This document shows, piece by piece, positions 1-11,400 of a stretch of 64,000 nucleotides of DNA. The first letter of the stretch is position 1. Every line of letters begins with the position of its first letter. Source of the DNA: Chloromonas sp. AAM2 (lineage: Eukaryota; Chlorophyta; Chlorophyceae; Chlamydomonadales; Chlamydomonadaceae); contig QAXH01005222.1 in NCBI GenBank assembly GCA_004335635.1, forward strand, positions 1 through 64,000. Direction: 5' to 3'. Below the pieces are notes generated by a model that was given only the letters and a program-made list of their open reading frames with translations, was not told where the DNA came from and did not search any database. The position numbers and the translations under genes were made by a program.

Positions 1-60
1 GCAGACAGATGCAGACAGATGCAGACAGATGCAGACAGATGCAGACAGATGCAGACAGAT
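1..60. repeat. Tandem decamer repeat
   Basis: Six perfect copies of the 10-bp unit gcagacagat open the window, and a degenerate seventh follows. The array probably continues to the left of the window. No coding role is apparent. Confidence 0.95.
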
Positions 61-2011
61 GCAAACGCAATCTCATCTGCAGCAGCAGCAAGTGAGCAGC
101 AACAAAGGCCAGACAATCCCCTGCCTCCCAAGCCTTGCATCAAATCCTTCCTGCTGTCGCTTTCCACCCTTTGAAAGAAAAACTTCGCTTACCTGCTGCC
201 ATTTATGTTTACTTCCTGCCATAAGCAACGCAAACAATAAGAAAAAGCAGGCTTTTTCAGGGCATTCATTGCAAACCCCTTACAGGACATTTTCCGATGT
301 CATGTTCTCATTGTGTCCAGTCCATGCAAAGCCTTGGAGCATTGTTCGCTCCCTGCCCTGCTATGTAGCCGGTCTGTGCAAAGCCTCCAGGACAGCTCAC
401 TTCTTGTCCCAAGCATCCAACAGACGAACTTGCCTTAGGTTCCGAATTCGTACTCGGTATGTGAAGAGATATGCGATCGATCCCATTGTGTGCTGCGCCA
501 TCTGCAAACAGTACAGCACATGAAGTTGAGACCCCCACGTGGTCTAACTTGACAGTGACGTATTGCCCCCCCCCTTTCCCCTCGATCCCCCTTTGTGTGT
601 TGTGCCATCTGCGAACATACCGTGCACTGCCGCATGAACATGAGGAAGGCGCACTTAAACCAGGGCTGTGCCCTGCCTTCCCTGCCTTGTGGCCCCTGGA
701 CAGGTGTGGTGGAACCTGTCCCGTAACACAATCAGGATTCTCTTATCTGCTGTCAAGAGCCTCCCATCTGCCCAAGCTTAGCTGCCCAGGATCAGGCGTA
801 GATTCTGATCCTCCTATCCCTTCACATACGTAAGAGTCGTACAAGCTCTCTGCTCTTAAGCTTGTCTATCTGCTCTTAACATGCTCACATGCCAGCGTGC
901 CTGCCTGTCTTGCCACTGACAACTGCAACGGAGTGAACTGGAACCTGCCATAATCGATTGGGGCTTGTCAACAGTTGATGGCAGCAGTGGGACAAGCGGT
1001 TCGCACTCAGAAGTTAGCTGCAATTGAACACTGAATTGAGAACGGCCAGCTTCACTGCAGACCGGTTTGCACTGCCATGGTCGCATGCTGTCCCAAGTCA
1101 ACCACTTCAAATAGTACCACTTCAAACAGGCGGTGAGCACCTGACCGGTGGCCCCACCCCCTGACCGGTGGCCAAATCCACTTCCTGACCGTGAGAGTAC
1201 TAACCTTGCTGCTTCCTCTCTCCATCAGCCCTGTGAGACACCAAAGCCATCTCGCCCTTTCCGTACATGTCATACCTGTCAGACAGCCCACCCATGAATC
1301 TAAACTTAACGACACCATTAGAGATGCTAGTGCGACCCGACATTGGCCGCCTGCATCACATGGCTGCACTCACTCTATCGAAGCAAGACACCACCTCCAC
1401 TTGTATGCCATCTGTGGTGCGGCTTGAGCTGCATTTGTTCAGGTACAACTGTTCGCCAACAACCCGTAAAGCTGCAAAGGCCTGCAAGCAAAGGCAACCA
1501 AGAGCAATGAAAGGGCAGTGAGTGGCGGATGAGTGCTCCATGAGGGGGGAAAGGATGTGAGTTGATGTGGCACCTACGTGCTATGATGAGTGTGGGATCG
1601 CTATGGGTGTGGCAGCAGGGTGGCAGTGTGTGTTCGCTAGTAGCACGAGATATGCTGCTTCAGAGGCGTTGTGAATGCCAGGCCTGTGCTGTGGCGCTCT
1701 CAGCTACAAGTGCTGCCTTGTTCGAACCTGCCTTTAAGCAAGAAGTGTGAGTGTCCGCAAAGGACCATGCTGATGCGACTGCAATGACTGCAGCCTAGCG
1801 GGTTCTGACCCTGGACTTGTGCGAATAGTGTGTGGAACAGCATGCGTTAGCACAAGCCACCAATCCCATGACATCACCAGTGAAATAGGGGGATTGTGGA
1901 CCTGGCCTCGTGGGTGAGCCATCCCCTTGCAGATGATGCTGAATGTCAGCCAAATTGCACTCCAGAATGTCTGCCAGCAGGAACAGTCCCATGGCTCTGC
2001 TTAACGCCTAC
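61..2011. other. No convincing gene seen
   Basis: Both strands were scanned. Only short open frames without family resemblance or consistent splice borders are present. A short inexact duplication of a ctgaccggtggcc motif lies near 1140-1170. Untranslated or intronic sequence of a gene lying to the left cannot be excluded. Confidence 0.5.
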
Positions 2012-2582
2012 CTCATCAAGACGTGTCGAGGCCTTGTCTGGGTCATCTCTTGCATGCCGATGGAAATTTCCAGCTACCATTCTTCTATACGATTGTCGAT
2101 TGAGCTCCGATTCGGGTAGAACCTCGAGCGAGGGCAGCAGCTTCCGCACGATGGCCAATTGTTGATCTGCATAGGGTTTGCCCGACCATGCATCCTTGCA
2201 GTGTCCGTGTCGTTGCCGTGATGCAATCAATCAGCAATGCTTGCATGGATTCGTGCCGATGCCATGATGATGTCAATCTATTCTGGCATGCAAGGCCGCA
2301 AGAGTTCGACACGGCCACGTATCCTCATGCATGCTGCATGACAGCCTGCCTCGTGCATACATTGCCCCCTTGATTGATGACCCTCTTCCTGCTCTGACAG
2401 GAGCAGTTGATGACCGACTTGCTCGCACCTAGCTTGCTGGTGCTGTTATCATACTCATGCGTGCCCCAGCCACAGCCAACCAGCGGTTGCCTGAGCTGGA
2501 AGTCATCGTCCATGCGCTTCCCAAGCCGCCACAGCGACCTGAAAAGACGTCTAGCCACAGCTCCGGAAAGGCTTGTAGGCAT
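2012..2582 (-). CDS. Possible small protein, LYR-motif-like (fragmentary model)
   Basis: Two coding-like blocks lie on the minus strand. The better one (2166 to 2012) starts after an AG acceptor, ends at GAG|GTAGGC and encodes a charged helical stretch with QQLAIVRKLL and an N-F-x-R-H-x-R-D-D-P pattern. That pattern resembles the middle of Complex1_LYR proteins, which are small mitochondrial assembly factors. An upstream block starting at ATG 2582 reads ARRLFRSLWRLGKRMDDDF, which could hold the LYR-type helix. The phase between the two blocks was not reconciled and the 3' end was not found. The family assignment is inference; a chance open frame is possible for the upstream block. Confidence 0.3.
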
Positions 2583-3694
2583 GCTATGGAAGCTGGCAGA
2601 AGCACCGATTCAGCAGGCAGGCTGTGTGTTTGTTGAAGGTATCTCCGTGGCCCTTGCTGTGAGTGTAAGGTGAAGAACCTGAACGGAGTGAATAAGCTCA
2701 ACTACACTGCTTGCTATCTTTGGCCTACTCTGTCCTGTTTTATAGAAGTCACACCTTGGTCATTGCCAGAAACGTTTTACTGTTGCAGGGCTGGAAATCC
2801 CATTTCTGGTTTCACATGTCAGCGGGCAGACAAAGACTCATTGCTTCTTGGTATCCCACTACTCCTGGCTTCTAAGGCTGTAGTTTTTCTGCGTTTACAC
2901 AGAAGGCTTTATCTGGTGCCAGTGTGATGCGGTGAAATGAGCACCTAACGTGATGCTGCTTGATCCTTATCTCGGCAACATCGTATGGTTCTTAGCAGGA
3001 GTTCTGCCTGTTTGAGAGCGAGTAGCTGCTCCGCAGCAAGTGCATGCGTGAAACAACAGACATCAGTAGCAGGCCTTGCTGCCTGCTGTTTCACGTGTCA
3101 GCAGGCGCCACTCGTTGCTTCCTTTGCCCGTTACCAGACTGTTGCAGATGCCAAGCCACAAACAACGCAAAGCCGGATTGAAGCAGCAACAGCTGTGACA
3201 GTTAAGATGTAGCAAGGCAGGCAATGCAAATGTCAAACTCCGCCAGCTGATACATCAACAGGAAAGCCAGGCACATGAACAGCCGCAATAATGCAAGAAT
3301 TCCCAGCCAGCTCCAATCCAAGACGGAGCCAGCAGCTGCTAAGAATGTGTCCGTTTCTCATCGGTGGCATACATAAGAAATCTGAGGCACGTGCCTTGCA
3401 CTGGTGCACGTGTCCATGCTGGGCATACCAAGCCTTATTTTATACCCTTCACGATTGTAGCCCACAAACAAAATCAATTCACATCGATTGTTGAACTTAA
3501 ACATGTTCAGCTCATGTTGCTGACCGGATTCATGGGTTTGAGACATGTTAAAGAGATTGGTGCTGTTGACTTGAGACGCCCATCAGCACTGGCCGACACC
3601 GAATGTCATCACAACCGCAAATCAAACATGAGGTGGAAGGACCCTAGCCACGCCAGCATCCATTTTCTTCCTTCATTCATTCTTCCTTTTCCTT
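2583..3694. other. No convincing gene seen
   Basis: About 1.1 kb with only short frames and no splice-consistent exon chain. It may hold the 3' untranslated region of the minus-strand gene to its right and the 5' region of the possible small gene to its left. Confidence 0.45.
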
Positions 3695-3900
3695 TCATGT
3701 GAACACGTGGAACAGGCCGTAGAGCAGGATGGCTGGCACGCCCACATACATCAGCGTCTGAAGCGTCCGCTCGGCGCCTTTGCTTACTGCCTGTTCCCTG
3801 TCCTCTTCGCTCGGCTGATGCACGTCCTGCGGGTGACCAGACCACGCAAGATGCAGCGCAGCCACACGCAGTCGGTTCCTGATCCTTTTGTCAAAATCAG
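3695..3900 (-). CDS. C-terminal exon of a tail-anchored membrane protein, parent gene unresolved
   Basis: The exon follows an AG acceptor at 3901-3902 and ends in TGA at 3697-3695. It encodes about 68 residues: a basic amphipathic start (FDKRIRNRLRV), a polar charged middle (PSEEDREQAV) and one C-terminal hydrophobic helix (LMYVGVPAILLYGLFHVF), as in a tail-anchored or single-pass organelle protein. It lies directly downstream of the mL45/TIM44-like gene on the same strand. The last exon found for that gene ends in phase 0, whereas this one needs one leftover base. Either a small linking exon is missing between 3901 and 4115 or this is a separate gene. The reading frame itself is convincing; the function is unknown. 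Confidence 0.5.
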
Positions 3901-4115
3901 CTGTCAAACTATCATAATGACTGCGCCCATGCTAGAAATAGCCACCACAACCCTGTCAGCGTTGCACGTGACCGTAGCATAAGTACTGCAGTGTGATAAG
4001 AGATCTTGATACGCAATTGTCATCACATGACATTTGCAACTACGCCCAGAGCGCTGCAGATAACATGGTTACGCCCATGCATTCTGTCAGGGCCACATGG
4101 CTACTATTGACTCAC

Positions 4116-4897
4116 CTCGGACTTGAGGATTTCCACCAGCCTCCATCGCGCCCCCTGGGGAGCCGTCTTTGGGATGACCCAGGAATTGTAGAAGGGGCGC
4201 TCAAAGACCCAGTAGTCTTCACACGTGATGGGCCTACAAGACGGAATGTATGGGAACAGAACGACTATTGATCATTCACAGCGAGGCGTTAGAGGGAAAG
4301 TATGGCGCAAGACAGGCGCTGAAAAGAGGTACAGACTAGATATTGGTGCGATTGAGGCATCTCAGTGGTGCGCAACACACATAGGCTGCCTATACAATAA
4401 CAATGCACCGTTCTTACAATGTGTACCACCAGCCACACACCATTGTAATACACTACGCACGCTGGTCACAGACCTGCCCCCCTGTGCCACCATAGACACA
4501 TGCTGACAACATGACATGTCTGCCAATAATGATGTGATAATGCGTGTGCACCACTTCATGACTGTTTAACCCTGTTGAGACCTCTGCTGAAGCTGTTCCT
4601 GGTATCATGCCCCCATCAGCACCATTGGCCAATCGCTCACTCTGTCTCACTGCCACTGATGACGTTGTTCCTCTTGTCCTTGATGCAGAATGTTTGCTGG
4701 CTCACGAATTTGACTGTGAACTGTGCCACGGTCAGCTTGGACGCTCTGTGCTTGAGGATGGATGCGGGGATCAGTCTGCGCACAGTGGAGGAGTGGGGTG
4801 CACGTGTGTGCGCATGCGCATGTGCATGTGTGCGCGTGCATGTCTGTGTGTGCATGTGCATGTGCGTGTGCGCATGCTTGCGTGTGAGTGTGTGTGT

Positions 4898-4933
<36 letters not shown>

Positions 4934-7507
4934 GTGCGTGTGTCACTGGGCCATGACTTGGCGCCAAAAGGTGACAGCAGACTTCGGACAGATCACACAC
5001 ATTACGTGGCTGTGCATGCAGGACAGGCATGCATGCTGATCATTTGCCGAGCAATCACCTGCACTGCTAAAAGAGCTGGGCTACCTGGTCTTCCTATCGC
5101 ATCCGTTTCCCCTCCCACACTGTTCCCACACTCGTCTGTCAAGCAATCGTCTGCACTGCTAGAGCTGCACTGTGGTGTGTGACGCACAAAATCTCAGCGG
5201 CGCTTCGTGCGGCTGGATGCAATTGGAAGCCAGGACCTGTACACTGTATGGCTTCTCATCATGACCGTTCCTCCTCCCACACTCACCACCCTCTGTGTTT
5301 TGAATGCTGATCATTGCCAGGCAAGCGCCTGCACTGCTAGAGCTGGGCTGTTGTGCACAGTTTGTTAATACTGTTCCCACACTCGCTGTTCCCACACTCG
5401 CTGTTCCCACACTCGCTGTTCCCACACTCGCTGTTCCCACACTCACTGTTCCACGGCCCCATCCACCACTTGCACCTGAACGTCCAACAACCGCCACTCC
5501 ACCCGCATATGGCTGGGCATGGTTTTGGCCTCCAAGAGCATATGATCATACAGCCTGGGTACCACCATCTGCAACACAGACGACAAATGATGGAGGAGTG
5601 ACATCAAGCAGCGAATGTGTGATGCTCACCTGGTGACTGGGAAGACAACCACAGAAACCAAATCACGTGCATGGCAGCAACCGACATCAATCAGTTGCAC
5701 TAGACATTTCATAGCAACCACGAAAGCCAAACCACGTGCATTACAGCATAAGGCATCATCTTGAACGCCCTGCATTTTGCAATTCGCCATGGAGTACCGA
5801 GACACACCCATGTTGACGCTGCACGCGGCCATGTTTGACTTAGCCAGTCAGGTACCAACGCACACAAGCCAAAATGCATCATGCACACATCATGCGCAGC
5901 CGACAGTGAGACGCACTGCCCTGCTCCACTGAACCAGAGGCCCTTGCGCCTCACACTGAGGTGGGGCACTGGCTTGTGCAGGCGTGATGTTGCCGTCATG
6001 CATAGGCATGGGCGCTACCATGAGGCCAAAACACAAGGCACATGAACATAGACCATGCACACATGCACGCATGGATGCCTGACCACGCTAAGACACATGC
6101 ATGCATGCTTGACCACGACAAGACACATGCATGCATGCTTGACCACGACAAGATACATGCAAGAACAGCACATGTGGGCCCACCTGCTTGATTGAATCCA
6201 AGCTAGCAACTTGTTGGCTGGCTATGGCCCTGCTGACAGACTCGAACACGATGCTGGCATCTTCCCGCAACCGCCTGCCACTGAAGCCCCGGATGGACCG
6301 CCAGCATGCCGCGTATGCGTCAAACCTGAGGCCGCACGCGTCAAACCATGACTGCTGTGGCAATTTTTGAACATTCATTGCTATGAGACCCAGGGCTGCA
6401 CATCTGATGTTGCAACATGCCCAGTCCTCAGGCCACATTCAGCACAGACCGAGGCTGTTGCGTACTGTGATCATAATTGCATGTTACGAACGCATGTTGG
6501 ACGCATGTTGAGACCCAGGGCTGAAGGTATGCAGTGCGCGTCAAACGTCACATGCAAAACGTCAAGAGCCGAAGTGGCTGGCTGGCTGGCTGGAAGCGGG
6601 AAGCAATACCATGCTGCTTGAACAAACCGGGCGAAGACAGGATGATAACCATGATTACAGGTTAGGAGGCAGTGCTGAGTATGAAACAGCTATGTCATTA
6701 ACTGGCGACACCCAGCATTGGCCATTTGACCCACCAGTGCCAGAAGGACTCCAATCGGTCACCCAGAGCAGTCATAGTGCCTGCACTCCAGTCCCGAGGG
6801 GCGTGGTAGTGTCCTATAGCCTCCTTGGCGCTGCTAAAGTGCTTGCTTAACTGCGGCACAAGAAAGGGCGTGAAGCGGGCAGAAGCCAGGGACGCTGTGC
6901 AATGAATCAAGTCAATCAACCGTAAAGTCTTAACCTGCTTTGGTTCGAGCTGCACCGGGCAGATACATGGGTTATAAAACGTTCAGCAACCACAGGTTGG
7001 GGTACGGGCTGAGAACCTTCAAATGACATGTTTATAACGGTGTCTCCACAGCAGCAACACAACACAGCCGGCTTTGGCTTTAGCTGTTCTCGGTGTGCAA
7101 TACTATCACATAGGATGGTTGGGTGCAATGAATTGCATGCCTAACCTGTAGGCGGCAGCTTTCCAATACAGATGTTGTACAGTATACTACTCAGCCACCA
7201 ACAGTACAGGGTTCAAATCACATACTCACAGCAGTGCTCAACAAAGCAACACAGACTTAAGGGCAGGGGCATACAAAAAAAACTGGATGCCAGTGGTTGC
7301 AACTACCTCTACTCTCTGGCCCGCGGCATGTGCCCACCATTCGCCTGGCTTACCAGCAGCCTATTGAGGACCTGTTCTCTGCCTGGCATGTCAGCATGCC
7401 GAGACCTACCCACATTGTGCTCGTGCGGATCGTAGAGGTCAGGATGGGTGAACCTCCGGAATCCAGCCAGCATGTCACCGGGGTCACTGGCCTTATTGGC
7501 CATGTGC
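4116..7507 (-). CDS. mL45 / TIM44-like domain protein, mitochondrial (5' end not found)
   Basis: Five minus-strand exons join in phase: 7507-7414, 6351-6184, 5568-5474, 4775-4641 and 4233-4116. The product matches the mL45/TIM44-related C-terminal domain. It has a helix [14 protein letters not shown], then [27 protein letters not shown] and the family-typical DYWVFERP with a closing W-R-L. Members sit at the mitochondrial inner membrane, either in the large ribosomal subunit exit site (mL45/Mba1) or near the import motor; plants carry a TIM44-related protein of this type. The 5568-5474 exon joins the next only if a GC donor (GGT|GCAAGT) is used; the GT alternative breaks the frame. First exon(s) with the targeting peptide lie between 7508 and 8442 but were not resolved. 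It is head-to-head with PCH2. Confidence 0.72.
4805..4945. repeat. GT-rich microsatellite in an intron of the mL45-like gene
   Basis: An imperfect (GT)n tract mixed with GCGTGT and GCATGT units. It lies just upstream (on the minus strand) of the 4775-4641 exon, so it forms the CA-rich stretch before that acceptor. The long cysteine/valine frames across it are repeat artefacts. Confidence 0.9.
5371..5450. repeat. 15-bp tandem repeat
   Basis: About five copies of ctgttcccacactcg in the intron between the 5568-5474 and 4775-4641 exons. Longer inexact copies of the flanking sequence (a cctgcactgctagagctg core) occur at about 5055-5080, 5145-5170 and 5328-5350. Confidence 0.9.
6069..6160. repeat. 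About 30-bp tandem repeat
   Basis: Three copies of a unit containing gcatgcttgaccacgacaag, immediately downstream (on the minus strand) of the 6351-6184 exon of the mL45-like gene. Confidence 0.85.
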
Positions 7508-8442
7508 CTGCATCGTCAGCAAGTGCAGTGTTCAGGTTGATCTTGGCTTGCTGCATGCCCATGCCGTGCGTGTGCGGGTAGAAAGCCACAGAAACGAGAT
7601 CGGATAAAGAAACATGTGGAAGAAGCATGCTTGGCAAGAGACTGAATAATGATCCGTGGTAAACGCTGCACCTGCACCTGCTTGTGTTAGGATGATGCTC
7701 TCTCCGCATGTGGGCATCATGCCATCGTGGCAGCATGTGGAAATCCAAATGTTGGGACGGCCTGCCGGTAGCCATCTCGTGCCATGGGCATCGTGATTGC
7801 AGGCCTGATGGCTGTACTGCCCATGTGTACAGGCTTGCCTGCAATGCATGCATGACTTGAGGTGGATGGTCGTCCATCGGCTGTGAGCGGCTGGTCTGCG
7901 CATGGGCGGCACCTCACCTGCGCGCTCGTGGGAGCAGAGCGCTGTGTGAGGATTGTGAGGCACCATCTTGTCAATGTTCGCTGCATCTTTGGCCTTCTTG
8001 TCTTCGTCCAGTGCGATTTCACAGACGATGCATGCCAAGACCACCAAGACGTCAAGCTAGGGTTGCAAACACAATCTCTGATGGTGAGAATGAAATAACG
8101 CCTGTTGTATGCACAACTGCAGGCAGGTTGCATCGCTGAATTGAACGAGATAGAATGAACCGAAAACCGATAACGGTGCATTTTGAAATTGATTGCCGAA
8201 TTCAACCAATTTGGAGTTTCAAAGGTACTAGATGTTATGCATATCTTGCAAGCAGCAACAGCCAGTTTGCGCAGCAGTCAACGAGACGAGCCGGTTCCTG
8301 CGACGTGGCCCCGGTCGCAATGTGGCCGATGGCGTGTGACGGACAAAGACTCAGCGGCTCTGCCATGCTGCAGGAATTAAGCAAAACTCAGGAGGCAAAT
8401 AAAAGCCATGGCGCAGATCCACAATGCCTATCCGAGTGTGGG
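7508..8442. promoter_or_regulatory. Head-to-head region between mL45-like gene and PCH2
   Basis: The region between the first resolved mL45-like exon (minus) and the PCH2 start codon (plus). It must contain the missing first exon(s) of the mL45-like gene. A minus-strand block near 7975-8030 reads EIALDEDKKAKDAANIDKM before a GT, but its phase does not fit the next exon. The shared promoter should lie in the right part. No specific site was identified. Confidence 0.4.
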
Positions 8443-11400
8443 ATGGAGGACGCACATATCGGCGCAGTGGATGTGGCGGAAGAGACGGAGCTGATCGCAA
8501 TCGTTGGTGAGCGTAGCGCATGTGCTGCAATGGCACTGTAAACAATTTAAGTTTGAACACCAACCTGGGGCAATGTCAATTCCTTCTCAGAATGTTGATG
8601 TTGAGGTCACGGCAGCGCGTATGCACTGCACGCTCTGCCCATTGCAGTTGAGGTGCGGCTCAAGGACACGAGCACTGTCAATGCAGGCGATGTCAGAGAC
8701 GCAGTGGAGAGGTAGGACAATCTTCTCTTCTTCTCAAACAATTTGAGTTGTCGCAAGGTCTGCCGTAGTAGTGCGATCAACCGGTTTGCCTGTGTCGACT
8801 GCTGGCAGTGTGCTGCGCGAACGTGGCTCCGTCACGTATGCTGATGGCCCAGTGGATTTGAGCTTGCCAGAAGGAGGCCACCATGCGCTGCTGTCCCAGC
8901 ACGTGCAGAGAGCGGCCATCTCGGACTGCCGATCTGGCGAGTGAGGTTTACGCGGAGGCAGCAAGCTGACCATGCGCATCAGCCTTGTCATTCTTTCAGG
9001 CGTGCTCCGTACCCATGCATACTGTTTAATGAGATGGAATAAAGGGATGAGAAGGACCATGATGGGGTTTGATGGGACTGCATACCGGTACATTTGTCAT
9101 GCATCTAACCTCAGGACAGCCTTCTGCTTCAAGAAAGCCTTGCCATGTATCCCTTGCTACGTATCCCTTGCCCTGGCACCTACCCCTTGCCTTGTCAAGC
9201 GCGGAGCATCGCATGCCCACTGTTTGTGCAGATGCCGGGTGTTTGATTGGGCAGCAGCTCATGATATGGCAGTGTCAGTTGCAAGGTGAGGATTGCTTTT
9301 GCCTTACTGTGCAATTGCCAACGAACTGCATTACAATGCAACCCACACGACACGTGCTCTGTGCACATGTCAAAGCATGCGCGTTCAATGCTACGTTCAC
9401 CTGAGTGCCAATCGTGGTCGTGGTGTGCCATGCATGTCAACCGGTGCCCCGGACTATGCCTCAAATGCACATTCACTTCCTGACACACCAGGCGTGTAAC
9501 ACTCAGGATGCACACCGCCTGTGAATTTCTCGAGTGGCTATCGGCATGGGTTGCCCCCATACACTGGTCTAGGGGTTGATAGTGTACAACAAATTGCCTT
9601 TGCCTGTGCAGTGCACGTGTACCATGCCATCTTTGAGGAGGGTCCCACAGAAGACGATTCGGGAGAGGATGGTGTGCCTAGCTATTGCGAGTGGCTGCTG
9701 CCAAGCGCCCAATACGAAGGCCTGTGGGACAGTCTATACTATGACAGGTGAAAGCAGGCAGGGAGACAGGTGATAGTTTGACGGTGGGCGGTAAGGGAAA
9801 TCATAGCTATCAACAGCGCATGGTTTGACAGGTTGCAGTAGGCAGCAAGGCAGTGTTGGTTCAAGGCAGAAAGAGGATTGCTGCTAGGTTCAAGCACATT
9901 AATAGTTGGAACGGGCGAGGGTGGTTGGCAGGGCTACAGACAGGAAATGAAACGAGGGAGAGACGTGAAGCAAACAAAAGCAGGCCAGAAGGCAGGCAAG
10001 ATGGCCTAACTGACAAACATGAGAAAGACAGGGCTCTGAGCAGCATGAATTTTTTTGGAATGAGTTCAACTGTCCACTTCCAGTAGCTGGCAACTTCTGC
10101 CTCTTCAGCCAACAGCTTGGTTGCGATTGTTGTGGTCGTTGCTGCACAGCTCCATCAAACAGCGGTTACTGCGCTACGCCTCGTCAGCACTCCTGTTTGG
10201 AGAGCGGGAGGTGAACCCCACCCTGGTATCATGGAACCGGTCAGTGGCAGAACAGCCTGGTCAAAACGCAGGCGACCGTCACTGTTATTGCTTGATGTGC
10301 TACAGCTCACTGTCAGATACTACAGGACTGATGACACAGTGCAGGTTTTTTGTTGCATCTTTCAGGCGACCTGTGCATCTGCAAAACAAAATCTGTGCAC
10401 AAGTGCTCAGATGAAATCATGCTCGCAACGCACTTATGTGCGAGCATGTCAAGGTTACGCACTTGCACCTCAGTCCTGCGCACATGCAGTTTTTAGCATG
10501 CCAAGGTAACACATTTGCATCCGTGGCTCTTCAGGGTTGTGCTGCTGCATGGGCCGCCTGGCACCGGCAAGACCAGTCTGTGTAAAGCCCTGGCGCACAA
10601 GCTGGCCGTCCGGTTCAGCCATAGGTAAGCATTGCACGAGCACCGTCGGACAATCTCCACCTCTGGATTGAGACCTTTCCCGCGAGAGGTCTGCCCTCTG
10701 GATGACCCCGGACGGACAAACCAGCACCAAACGCTGCGATTCATGGCTTTCAACTGTGACCTGTATCTCTCGTGTGGTGACGTCGGCCAAGGGACACACG
10801 TCGCACATGATGGACTCTTTCCGTGGCATGCTTGGCTAGCACGCTTTGTATGTGCCTTCTGTGCGTCTCCCCGGTTTTCCTGTGTTATAAAACATCCCTG
10901 ATGCTGACACACGTTGCACATGATAAAGACACGTTGCGGCACCTAAGGGTCCTGCTGGCCTGTTTTGTACCAGCAAGCGTCAGTCAGCAGATGCTGGTGG
11001 CTTGGCATGCATAAGTCAGTTACACATACTCCATTGCAAGTGCAATGCATGTACTTGCAGATTCAGGATGGCATCCTTGGTGGAGGTCAACGCTCACTCA
11101 CTCTTCTCCAAGTGGTTCTCCGAGAGTGGCAAGCAGGTGAATTTCCTGCGACCTATAATGCACTTTGTGCGCTGACCGCTTGAGTCTACGAATTGGTACG
11201 GTCCTAAGACTTGAGCCTTGCGCTTAAGTCTACTCGAGCCTCGCGCCGTGTTGCAACCCGTACTTCAGGTGTCCAAGCTGTTCAGTAAGATCACCGAGTT
11301 GCTGGACGAGCCTGACGTCCTGGTCTTCGTGCTAATTGACGAGATAGAGAGCCTGGCGTCTGCGAGAAAGGTGAGCGCTCACGGAGTGCCAAACTTATAA

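Noticed and set aside
4575..5182. Plus-strand frames of 154 and 191 codons with Cys/Val runs
   Set aside because: Produced by the GT microsatellite and antisense to mL45-like exons.
10791..11000. Extra PCH2 exon in a duplicated 115-bp intron block
   Set aside because: Duplication is visible (gacacacgt..gcacatgat twice) but it adds nothing homologous to PCH2, and flanking exons already join in phase.
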